Positions 26,183 to 33,788 of a stretch of DNA of 64,000 nucleotides are shown here, piece by piece; the first letter of the stretch is position 1; every line of letters starts with the position of its first letter. Made by a program: the position numbers and the translations under genes. The stretch is from contig JAJDUM010000044.1 of NCBI GenBank assembly GCA_022826645.1, positions 29,255 through 93,254 on the forward strand, given 5' to 3'. This DNA comes from Candidatus Poribacteria bacterium (GTDB lineage: Bacteria; Poribacteria; WGA-4E; PCPOR2b). The notes beneath the pieces were generated by a model. It saw only the letters and a list, made by a program, of their open reading frames with translations. It had not been told where the DNA came from and made no database searches.

Positions 26183-26212
26183 TTGCACAAGAGAGCAAAA
26201 ATGGGGTATACT
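26183..26212 (+). promoter_or_regulatory. Sigma70-type promoter for leuC
   Basis: TTGCAC (26183-26188), an 18-base spacer and TATACT (26207-26212), about 60 bases before the leuC ATG. This is a good match to the primary sigma consensus. The rest of the 284-base gap shows nothing else I can support. Confidence 0.6.
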
Positions 26213-26271
26213 AAAATAACATCCGAAATTAAAACAAATTTTCATAAGCTGTTCATACGCAGGAGAGATAG

Positions 26272-27675
26272 ATGACACCGAAAACGATGTTTGAAAAAAT
26301 TTGGGATGCACACATTGTCCACGAAATACCGGGCGAAACGACGATCCTCTATATCGACACCCACCTTGTTCATGAAATTACCTCCGCGCAGGCGTTTGAG
26401 GGACTCCGTCTCGCGGGGCGCAAGGTCCGCAAGCCCGATCTCACTTTCGCAACCATGGATCACAATGTGCCTACCACAAACCGACTGCTTCCGATCCAGG
26501 ATGAAATTGCTGCTAAACAGATGGAGGTCTTAGCGCAGAACTGCGCTGAAACTGGCATCACGCTGTACGACTTGCATAGCCCCAATCAGGGAATCGTACA
26601 TGTGATCGGTCCCGAACTTGGCATCACCCAACCGGGAAAGACGATAGTTTGTGGTGACAGTCACACCTCAACGCATGGGGCATTGGGCGCACTTGCTATC
26701 GGGATAGGAACCAGTGAGGTGGAACATGTCTTGGCGACACAGTGCCTCTTGCAACAGCGCCCCCAAACCTTCAAAATCGACATTGACGGTACACTCGGAC
26801 GCGGTGTTACCGCAAAAGACATCATTTTGGGAATTATCGGCAGAATCGGAACGGCCGGCGGCACCGGCTCCGTCATTGAATACACCGGCTCTGCCATTCG
26901 GGCGTTGAGCGTTGAGGAGCGGATGACAGTCTGCAACATGTCCATAGAAGCGGGGGCACGTGCCGGCATGATTGCCCCCGATGATAAGACGTTTGAATAC
27001 CTCGCCGGTCGTGAATTCTGTCCACAGGACGAGGCATTCGATCGCGCTGTCGAAAAGTGGAAACAGCTGCCAACAGATGAGGGAGCGGTCTACGACAAAT
27101 CAATTGCGATTGACGCTGCAACCCTCGCACCTCAAGTTACATGGGGAACGAATCCAGGCATGGTGACCGAAGTCACGGGACAGGTGCCGGATCCGGACAA
27201 GATGCCGACGCAGGATGAGAAACAGGCAGCGGAACACGCGTTGGAATATATGGACCTAAAGCCCCTAACGCCGATTGAGGAAATTCAGATCGATAAGGTG
27301 TTCATCGGGAGTTGTACCAATTCACGGATTGATGATCTGCGTGTCGCCGCTGAGGTTGCCAAGGGACGTAAGGTTGATCCAACAGTAAACGCTCTCGTTG
27401 TGCCGGGGTCGCAGGCGGTCAAACGAGAGGCGGAAGCAGAAGGTTTAGACGAAATTTTCCGTGAGGCAGGTTTTGAATGGCGTGAGTCCGGTTGTAGCAT
27501 GTGTCTCGGTATGAATCCCGATATTTTAATGCCGGGCGAGCGGTGTGCAAGTACATCGAACCGAAACTTTGAGGGCAGACAGGGCAAGGGAGGACGAACG
27601 CATCTCGTCAGTCCACAGATGGCTGCAGGCGCTGCGATTTCTGGGCATTTTGTGGATATTCGAACGTGGGAGTAG
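26272..27675 (+). CDS. leuC: 3-isopropylmalate dehydratase large subunit
   Basis: A 467-residue aconitase-family protein of LeuC type. The iron-sulfur cysteines are Cys348 (GSCTNSR), Cys408 and Cys411 ([10 protein letters not shown]), and [17 protein letters not shown] is intact. It isomerises 2- to 3-isopropylmalate in leucine synthesis together with LeuD. AGGAGAGAT precedes the ATG. Unusually, no leuD, leuB or leuA follows. The next gene is on the opposite strand, so the small subunit must lie elsewhere. Confidence 0.95.
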   Translation: MTPKTMFEKIWDAHIVHEIPGETTILYIDTHLVHEITSAQAFEGLRLAGRKVRKPDLTFATMDHNVPTTNRLLPIQDEIAAKQMEVLAQNCAETGITLYDLHSPNQGIVHVIGPELGITQPGKTIVCGDSHTSTHGALGALAIGIGTSEVEHVLATQCLLQQRPQTFKIDIDGTLGRGVTAKDIILGIIGRIGTAGGTGSVIEYTGSAIRALSVEERMTVCNMSIEAGARAGMIAPDDKTFEYLAGREFCPQDEAFDRAVEKWKQLPTDEGAVYDKSIAIDAATLAPQVTWGTNPGMVTEVTGQVPDPDKMPTQDEKQAAEHALEYMDLKPLTPIEEIQIDKVFIGSCTNSRIDDLRVAAEVAKGRKVDPTVNALVVPGSQAVKREAEAEGLDEIFREAGFEWRESGCSMCLGMNPDILMPGERCASTSNRNFEGRQGKGGRTHLVSPQMAAGAAISGHFVDIRTWE

Positions 27676-27755
27676 TCACGTATTGATTCCTCTATTCAGG
27701 GTATAATCGGGTTTGTAGTGAAAATTTCCATTCTTATAAGCTAGATATGCTCATT

Positions 27756-29954
27756 TCATGGATTGCCGAATAGACTTATTTGTTCAGGAGCGGAAGCCTC
27801 ACGTCGCTTGGCAAGTTCATTCTGAGCTGCGGTATCACCTTGTTTAGCAGCCTTGCGAAACCATTCGATAGCCGCTTCACTGTCTTGAAAAACGCCCCTG
27901 CCATTGGCGTACATCACACCAAGTTTATATTGGGCTTTAGGATAACCTTTTCGATGATTGGCATAACCTTGTTGGGCAGCTTCTTGGTACCATTTGACTA
28001 CTTCCGCATCGTCTTGAGGAACACCTCTACCCTCTTCATACATCTTGCCAAGTCTGTACTGGGCTTGTTGAGTCGCTTGCCAATCAGTGGAATAGCGTTG
28101 TTGAGCAGCTTTTCGATACCATTTAACCGCCTCTACATCGTTTTGAGAGACCCCTCTGCCATTGGCATACATGATTCCAAGAAGTAGTTGGTCAACAGCA
28201 GACCCAAATTTAACGATATCGCTATACCACTTGAACGCTTCTTCATCGTCCGGTCCAATACCTCTGTCCGCATCATACATCTTGCTAAGTTTTTGCCATG
28301 TTCTGGCACTCCGCTGTTTTGCGGCTTTTCGATACCATTTGACTGCCTCTTCATCGTTCTGCTCTACCCCTTTGCCATATTCATATATCTCCCCAAGTTT
28401 ATACTGGGCTGTGGTATGTCTTTGTTTTGCGGCTTTTCGATACCATTCGATTGCCTTCCCGCTGTCCTGTTCGACACCTCTGCCCTCTTCATATACCTTG
28501 CCAAGAGTATATAGGGCTCCGTATAATCCCCTGTCAGCGGCTTTCTGATACCATTCGATCGCTTTCCTGCTGTCCTGTTCGACGCCTCTACCACCTTCAT
28601 ATATCTTGCCAAGAGTATATAGAGCTCCGTGTAATCCCCTGTCAGCGGCTTTCTGATACCATTCGATTGCCTTCTTACTGTCTTGTTCAACTCCCTTGCC
28701 ATCTTCGTACATCTTGCCAAGTTTGTACTGTGCTTCGGCGTGTCCTTGTTCTGCAGCTTTGCGAAACCACTTGGTCGCCTCTACTTTATAATCTTCGACC
28801 TCGCTATAGTCTCTGAGGCAGACTTCAATATCTTCATCCATTTCAATATCTTCATATATCTCGCCAAGTTTGTACTGTGCTTCGGCGTGTCCTTGTTCTG
28901 CAGCTTCAATATACCAATAAAGTGCCTCTGCCTTAGAGACTTCATAGTACTCGATGAAGTCTCTGACATCACTATCTTTACCTTCATATATTTCACCAAG
29001 TCTGTACTGTGCTTCAGCATGTCCTTGCTCTGCGGCTTGGTGATACCATTGGAACGCCTCCTGATCACGGAAATCATCTTCACACATTTGGCCGAGGGTA
29101 TGTTGTGCTTCAGCATGTCCTTGTTCTGCGGCTTTTTGATACCATTTGACCGCCTCATCTTCATCCGAAACGGCCGCACCGTACTTATACATGTTACCAA
29201 CGCGGAACTGGGCTTCGACATGTCCTTGTTGGGCAGCGTCGCGATAGTACTTGAACGCTGCACTACGGGACCGGGACCCTCCTTTACCAGCTGCCCACAT
29301 TTCGCCAAGACGGAACTGGGCATCGGCATCGCCTTGACGAGCACGCGGGAACAATTCTGATCGTTCTTTCTCTTCTACTTCAATCCGTTCTTCATATTCC
29401 CTAAGTACCTTCAACGCTGCACTACTTGAGCTACCTTCAAGATATTCAATCGCCATCTGCACGATAAATCCTGGGCTAAATCTACCATGTTCCCTGTCTA
29501 GGAAATGTCCCTTGTTTAGGATGTGTCGGATGAGAGGAAGAAATTGATCGAGCGAATCGGGATAGATTTGGAGGTGGGCAAACAATTGATAAATCGCTTT
29601 GTTCCTTAGATTTGAGTGGATCGATTTTAACCGGGGTTCAAGATAAGTGCAAAATTTACCGCTGAGCCGCTTTAACTGGTCAACTATTCGCATGTCAGGT
29701 TTCTTGGTAGCTGCTTCTATAATCGTCTGAAGATTGGTGCTTTCTTCTTTCCCTCTCAAAAGGGCGTGGCAGTTTCCGCAGAGGGTGATACCGTTGTCAA
29801 TCTCGGTAGCAAAGTCACGATATTTTTCTAACGGTTTGATATGGTGTATATGGAGATTGAGATGTACTCCACATATACGACAAGCATCTTCATCGCGCAG
29901 TCTGATATCTCGTCTCCACCGTTTATATTCTGGTGATTTGCGAATATCTTGCAT
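27756..29954 (-). CDS. HNH endonuclease domain fused to about 13 Sel1-like repeats
   Basis: A 732-residue protein. Residues 1-70 form an HNH nuclease: zinc Cys25, Cys28 (CRIC), Cys59 and Cys62 (CGNC), and catalytic HHIKP (His37/38), Asn54 and His63, all present. A helical linker (70-195) leads to Sel1-like repeats from about 205 to the end: some 13 full units of about 36 residues (AQYKLGEIYEYGKGV, then EAVKWYRKAAK type) plus a partial one. Units 4 and 5 carry acidic insertions, and units 7 and 8 are near duplicates. Sel1 repeats make a superhelical protein-binding surface, so this looks like a nuclease with a large recognition or scaffold arm. No signal peptide. It ends the thiO-thiS-yhdJ-thiG operon, 33 bases past another Sel1 gene. 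I know no characterised protein of this layout. Confidence 0.85.
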   Translation of the reverse strand: MQDIRKSPEYKRWRRDIRLRDEDACRICGVHLNLHIHHIKPLEKYRDFATEIDNGITLCGNCHALLRGKEESTNLQTIIEAATKKPDMRIVDQLKRLSGKFCTYLEPRLKSIHSNLRNKAIYQLFAHLQIYPDSLDQFLPLIRHILNKGHFLDREHGRFSPGFIVQMAIEYLEGSSSSAALKVLREYEERIEVEEKERSELFPRARQGDADAQFRLGEMWAAGKGGSRSRSAAFKYYRDAAQQGHVEAQFRVGNMYKYGAAVSDEDEAVKWYQKAAEQGHAEAQHTLGQMCEDDFRDQEAFQWYHQAAEQGHAEAQYRLGEIYEGKDSDVRDFIEYYEVSKAEALYWYIEAAEQGHAEAQYKLGEIYEDIEMDEDIEVCLRDYSEVEDYKVEATKWFRKAAEQGHAEAQYKLGKMYEDGKGVEQDSKKAIEWYQKAADRGLHGALYTLGKIYEGGRGVEQDSRKAIEWYQKAADRGLYGALYTLGKVYEEGRGVEQDSGKAIEWYRKAAKQRHTTAQYKLGEIYEYGKGVEQNDEEAVKWYRKAAKQRSARTWQKLSKMYDADRGIGPDDEEAFKWYSDIVKFGSAVDQLLLGIMYANGRGVSQNDVEAVKWYRKAAQQRYSTDWQATQQAQYRLGKMYEEGRGVPQDDAEVVKWYQEAAQQGYANHRKGYPKAQYKLGVMYANGRGVFQDSEAAIEWFRKAAKQGDTAAQNELAKRREASAPEQISLFGNP
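28501..28716 (-). repeat. Two 108-bp direct repeats inside the HNH-Sel1 gene
   Basis: The DNA from 28501 (CCAAGAGTATATAGGGCTCC) recurs from 28609 with few differences, a 108-bp period equal to three dozen codons, i.e. one Sel1 unit (units 7 and 8). Nucleotide-level identity above the general repeat similarity points to a recent in-gene duplication. Confidence 0.8.
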
Positions 29955-29987
29955 AGGAATTTCCCCATCTCATAGAGGATAGTGATG

Positions 29988-30518
29988 TTATTCCTTTGTT
30001 TGCCTCTTGATTGCTTTTGCGTCGTTCTGCTCAATGCCTCTACCATTTTGGTACAGCCAATCAAGATTATCTTGAGCTGCGAAATAGCCACCTTCAGCGG
30101 CTTTTCGATACCACTTCACCGCCTCCGCATCACTTTGCGGGACACCTCTGCCGTGCTGATACATCCAGCCAAGGTTGTCTTGGGCTTTTGCGAGATTGCC
30201 ACCCTCAGCAGCTTTGCGAAACCATTTGACCGCTTCCACATCGTCTTGCGGGACACCTCTGCCGTGCTGATACATCCAACCAAGATTGTCCTGAGCTATT
30301 GCATAACCTTGTTGGGCAGCTTTTCGATACCATTTAATCGCATCTCTGTCATCCTGAGGGACTCCCCTCCCATTTTGATACATCCAACCGAGGTCATTCT
30401 GAGCGGCGGGATCTCCATTCCCGGCAAGTTGTTGCAACTGCTTTAATGTTTCTGTTTCCGGTGTTTGTCCTGCGGCTTCAATCCGTTGATGTCTTGATGG
30501 TGTGTGGTCATCTGACAT
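29988..30518 (-). CDS. Short Sel1-repeat protein, last repeat truncated
   Basis: A 176-residue cytoplasmic protein. A polar N-terminal stretch of about 30 residues is followed by four Sel1-like repeats (AQNDLGWMYQNGRGVPQDDRD, then AIKWYRKAAQ type). The last repeat breaks off at NDAKAIKRQTKE instead of continuing with W-Y-R-K-A-A, so the 3' end may have been lost or altered. It starts 15 bases past thiG and ends 33 bases before the HNH-Sel1 gene. Sequence likeness to that protein's repeats suggests a common origin, or a partner that blocks or guides the nuclease (inference). Confidence 0.85.
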   Translation of the reverse strand: MSDDHTPSRHQRIEAAGQTPETETLKQLQQLAGNGDPAAQNDLGWMYQNGRGVPQDDRDAIKWYRKAAQQGYAIAQDNLGWMYQHGRGVPQDDVEAVKWFRKAAEGGNLAKAQDNLGWMYQHGRGVPQSDAEAVKWYRKAAEGGYFAAQDNLDWLYQNGRGIEQNDAKAIKRQTKE

Positions 30519-30533
30519 GGGAATTTTCCTTAA

Positions 30534-31310
30534 TTATTCTTGACCAATCATACCTTCCAAAGGACTCGAAGCTGTCGCGTAGAGTTTTCTTGGAATCCGT
30601 CCCGCCAGAAATGCCTCTCTACCCGCCTCAACCGCCTTTCGCATAGCACTTGCCATCAGTACCGGCTGACGGGCTTTGGCAACCGCCGTGCTGAGTAGTA
30701 CGCCGTCGCAGCCGAGCTCCATCGCGATCGCTGCGTCAGAGGCAGTTCCCACTCCTGCATCAACAATCACGGGCACACTGACCGTGTCACGAATGATCTG
30801 AATGTTGTAAGGATTCCGGATGCCCATACCCGATCCGATCGGCGCACCCAACGGCATCACCGTTGCACACCCGATGTCCTCCAACTTCTTACACGTAATC
30901 GGATCATCGTTGCAGTACGGCATCACAGTGAACCCATCTTTAACCAACGTCGCTGCTGCAGGCAACAACTGCTCAACATCGGGAAAGAGTGTCTGATCAT
31001 CGCCAATAACCTCCAGCTTAACAAGAGAGGTATCGAGCGCCTCACGCGCCAGTTGGGCTGTTAACACAGCGTCCTTCGCTGTGAAGCAGCCTGAGGTGTT
31101 GGGTAAGATCGTGTATCCCTTCTCGCGGAGGAGATTGAATAAATTCTCCCCTGAAGCGTCGCTGAGTTTTACTCGACGCATGGCGACGGTGGCAATTTCC
31201 GCTCCGCTCGCTTCGAGCGACCTGATCATTAGGTCGAAGTTGGGGTAACCGGCGGTACCGATTAAAAGTCGGGATTGATAAACGGTATCACCAATTTTGA
31301 TTCCTTCCAT
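30534..31310 (-). CDS. thiG: Thiazole synthase
   Basis: At 258 residues this is a normal Thi[29 protein letters not shown], the Schiff-base Lys98 in [31 protein letters not shown] and [13 protein letters not shown]. It joins deoxyxylulose phosphate, dehydroglycine and the ThiS thiocarboxylate into the thiazole of thiamine. The first 23 bases lie inside the end of the methyltransferase gene in another frame, so translation is coupled to it. thiF, thiE and thiC are not in the window. Confidence 0.96.
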   Translation of the reverse strand: MEGIKIGDTVYQSRLLIGTAGYPNFDLMIRSLEASGAEIATVAMRRVKLSDASGENLFNLLREKGYTILPNTSGCFTAKDAVLTAQLAREALDTSLVKLEVIGDDQTLFPDVEQLLPAAATLVKDGFTVMPYCNDDPITCKKLEDIGCATVMPLGAPIGSGMGIRNPYNIQIIRDTVSVPVIVDAGVGTASDAAIAMELGCDGVLLSTAVAKARQPVLMASAMRKAVEAGREAFLAGRIPRKLYATASSPLEGMIGQE

Positions 31311-32091
31311 CTTTTTCCTCTTTCGTCATTATTTGAAGTCTTCTCAACCCAATTTTGATATAATCTTCGTCTATCTCTATCCCAATTGATTGACGCCCCA
31401 ATTTTTTTGCAACAAAAGATGTCGTAAACGTGCCAGCGAAAGGGTCTAAAACAAGGTCTCCGGGGTTTGAGCTGGCGCGAATAACCCGTTCAAGCAGCGC
31501 AGTAGGCTTCTGAGTAGGATGTTTTTCGTATTCAGCCATCCTATAGCGGACACGTGGAAATTCCCAAACATTACCCGGTACTTTTCTCGAACTGTACTGT
31601 GTGGGCACTGGCTTTCGGTAATCGATTAATTTACGCTTTGCCCCTGTCTTTGCCTCAACAAGGATATCATCTGCGTTGAAGGTGTACCGCTGCTTATCTT
31701 TTACACAAAAAAGAATAGGTTCATATAGAGAACCGTAATATTTTTTGGCTTGGACCCCCGAACTATCGTACGACCAAACAATACGAGAAAGAATGCAGAT
31801 TTTGTCTCGTAGGTAGATATCAAAGAAGGGCATATTTTGGGTGGCCGCCATGAGATAAAAACTACCTTTGTCTTTTAGTTTGCAGAGGCAAAGGTCAATC
31901 CAATTGTAGCACCATTCAAGGTACACCTTTTCAGAAATCCATTTGTCCTTTCTGCCGTTGAAGTTCTTACCGATATTGTAGGGAGGATCTGCAAAAACTA
32001 AGTCTACTGAGTTATCAGGAATTTTGCTCGACAAGGCATCAAGCGTATCTCCCCAAATTATCAGATGATTTCCTTTTTCCAAGGCTTCCAT
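31288..32091 (-). CDS. yhdJ: YhdJ-family adenine-N6 DNA methyltransferase (ATGCAT type)
   Basis: A 267-residue beta-class methyltransferase with catalytic DPPYNIG (35-41) before the SAM-binding DPFAGTFTT (216-224). Several blocks match E. coli YhdJ almost word for word: [58 protein letters not shown]. YhdJ methylates the adenine of ATGCAT and is an orphan enzyme in E. coli, so the same target is inferred here. It begins 24 bases after thiS (TGAGGG before the ATG) and its last codons overlap thiG by 23 nt. A methylase amid vitamin genes, with an HNH gene two genes on, suggests a linked system rather than a random orphan. Confidence 0.92.
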   Translation of the reverse strand: MEALEKGNHLIIWGDTLDALSSKIPDNSVDLVFADPPYNIGKNFNGRKDKWISEKVYLEWCYNWIDLCLCKLKDKGSFYLMAATQNMPFFDIYLRDKICILSRIVWSYDSSGVQAKKYYGSLYEPILFCVKDKQRYTFNADDILVEAKTGAKRKLIDYRKPVPTQYSSRKVPGNVWEFPRVRYRMAEYEKHPTQKPTALLERVIRASSNPGDLVLDPFAGTFTTSFVAKKLGRQSIGIEIDEDYIKIGLRRLQIMTKEEKDGRNQNW

Positions 32092-32115
32092 AATCCCTCA
32101 TTTCGGCTTGAAAGT

Positions 32116-32322
32116 TTAGCCTCCCTGCGCCGCCCGGATGATCTCGATCTCGCTGTCCGGTTGGATTTCCGTTTCCTCCCACTCCGTTCTGGGGACTACT
32201 TCTTGATTGACTGCAACAGCTATCCCCGGTCGGGAGGGATTGATGTCCAAGTCTAAAAGCAGTTGTTGGAGGGTTAATCCCGGTGAAACTTCTTCGGCTT
32301 CACCGTTCACTTTTATGTTCAT
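32116..32322 (-). CDS. thiS: Sulfur carrier protein ThiS
   Basis: Sixty-eight residues of ubiquitin-like fold: MNIKVNGEAEEV, then LTLQQLLLDLDI, VAVAVNQEVVPR-like strand and the terminal Gly-Gly (RAAQGG) that is adenylated and thiocarboxylated. It feeds sulfur to ThiG. It lies 18 bases past thiO with GGTAGGGAAG before the ATG. The adenylating partner ThiF is not in view. Confidence 0.95.
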   Translation of the reverse strand: MNIKVNGEAEEVSPGLTLQQLLLDLDINPSRPGIAVAVNQEVVPRTEWEETEIQPDSEIEIIRAAQGG

Positions 32323-32340
32323 GTCTTCCCTACCTGATTA

Positions 32341-33495
32341 TTAAAACCGAGACAATTTGAAAGGTGCAATAGTTTCCGGAGTTTCGCCTGTCAAGACGAG
32401 TGAGGTGATTTCACGGGCGGTGATGGGGGTAAGAAGTATCCCGTTCCGGTAGTGGCCAGTTGCCATGATGAGATTTTCGATCCCCGTCTCACCCAAAATC
32501 GGTGCGTTGTCCCGACTACCCGGACGCAGACCCGCCCAAGTCTCCAAAACCGGAAGATCATAGATACCCGGTACAGCTTCCCAAGCACCTCTGAGAAGCT
32601 CAAATAGACCCCCTGCTGTGAGGCGTGTGTCGAAGCCCATCTCTTCGCTGGTAGCGCCGATCACCAAGCGACCATCATCCTTCGGAACCAAATAGACATC
32701 CGTCGGATACTTCGCGCGTGGGGCACGGATGACCTTTTGAAGAGCAACGCCTTCCTCCATCCGCAACGCGAGCATCTGCCCCTTAACCGGACGGACAGGT
32801 GGTTGCACCGCTTTGGGCAATCCATTAATATCGCTTGACCAACATCCCGCCGCTAACACAATGACATCGGCTTCTTCCAAATTGTCTTTGACCCAAATCC
32901 CTTTAGCTTTTCCGTCGACAATCTCAATTTTGTCTACAGATGTGTCTTCGTGTAATATCCCGTTTGTGTTCTGATAGGCTCTGATCAGTGCTTCAACCAT
33001 CGCTCGGTTGTCAACCTGATGGTCATCCTTGCTCCAAATCGCTGCAGTGATTTTAGGAGAGAGTAGCGGCTCTATCTCACGTGCTTCCCTACCACTGATC
33101 CACTCCACTTTCAGATCCAAGAGTTTCTGAGATTCATAGAGGTGTTCCAACTCGCGTGCGTCGTCCCGATCCACCCCGACGATGAGTGTCCCTTCTGCCC
33201 GGTATCCGACGTTCATACGACTGTCAGTCTCTAACTCGACAACCCACTCAGGGTACATCCAACAACTCTGAATGCCCATGTTGAGGAGTTCACGTTCCTC
33301 AAAGTGCACTTCTGCGTGCGGTGCTAACATTCCTGCGGCTGCCCAAGATGCAGCGCGCCCCGCTTGGTCTCGTTCATAAATTGAGACAGTGCAGCCTGCT
33401 TTTGCGAGCTGCCAACCGATACCGAGTCCAATTACCCCGCCGCCCACAATAAGTGCACGTTTATTTGAATGTGTGTTGCTGATTGACGTAGTCAT
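32341..33495 (-). CDS. thiO: Glycine oxidase ThiO
   Basis: From the ATG at 33495 (GGAAG 7 nt upstream) it has 384 residues. An earlier in-frame codon at 33534 adds 13 residues without support. It has an N-terminal FAD site ALIVGGGVIGLGIGWQLAKAG, GRAASWAAAGMLAPHAE, and the C-terminal ETWAGLRPGSRDNAPILGE and GHYRNGILLTP. ThiO oxidises glycine to the imine used by ThiG, so this organism makes dehydroglycine with oxygen rather than with ThiH. First gene of the operon. I found no TPP riboswitch pattern in the 250 bases upstream. Confidence 0.93.
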   Translation of the reverse strand: MTTSISNTHSNKRALIVGGGVIGLGIGWQLAKAGCTVSIYERDQAGRAASWAAAGMLAPHAEVHFEERELLNMGIQSCWMYPEWVVELETDSRMNVGYRAEGTLIVGVDRDDARELEHLYESQKLLDLKVEWISGREAREIEPLLSPKITAAIWSKDDHQVDNRAMVEALIRAYQNTNGILHEDTSVDKIEIVDGKAKGIWVKDNLEEADVIVLAAGCWSSDINGLPKAVQPPVRPVKGQMLALRMEEGVALQKVIRAPRAKYPTDVYLVPKDDGRLVIGATSEEMGFDTRLTAGGLFELLRGAWEAVPGIYDLPVLETWAGLRPGSRDNAPILGETGIENLIMATGHYRNGILLTPITAREITSLVLTGETPETIAPFKLSRF

Positions 33496-33629
33496 AGACA
33501 GGCTTCCAAGCTGTTGCTTAGTCAGGGAAAACATTTCCAGAAACGCAGGCTACTGCACGGCACAGCCTTCCTAATTTTAGCGCACTTTTACCCCCGCTGC
33601 AATGAAAAAATTTCTATTTGGAAATTCCG

Positions 33630-33659
33630 TTGCGTCTTTCTGCCCAGTTGTGCTATACT
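33630..33659 (+). promoter_or_regulatory. Sigma70-type promoter for rpsA
   Basis: TTGCGT (33630-33635), an 18-base spacer and TATACT (33654-33659), followed by a second AT-rich TATATATG stretch. It lies about 130 bases before the rpsA ATG, leaving a leader of roughly 120 bases. Confidence 0.6.
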
Positions 33660-33715
33660 ATATATGCTTAACCTATATCAGAAGTTTGACCCAGATAGGT
33701 CGTTAGTGACCCTAG

Positions 33716-33738
33716 AAAAGGAGGAGCTGGTGAATTAA
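33716..33738 (+). promoter_or_regulatory. Strong ribosome-binding site followed by a two-codon ORF in the rpsA leader
   Basis: AAAAGGAGGAG (33716-33726), the best Shine-Dalgarno in this stretch, is set 5 nt before GTG-AAT-TAA (33730-33738), a start codon, one Asn codon and a stop. The rpsA start 50 bases further on has no good site of its own. This could be a ribosome stand-by or minimal-ORF device, or a coincidence. Confidence 0.35.
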
Positions 33739-33788
33739 ATCTATCAAATCTAGTGACGTTATTGAGTTTGAATAGAGCCAGTTACGTG

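Noticed and set aside
28683..29360. Plus-strand frame of about 225 codons opposite the HNH-Sel1 gene
   Set aside because: It is a mirror of the repetitive Sel1 codons (Leu/Phe/Cys-rich), with no ribosome-binding site or family match.
33496..33750. TPP riboswitch before thiO
   Set aside because: No CTGAGA-type core or its partner loop on the minus strand.
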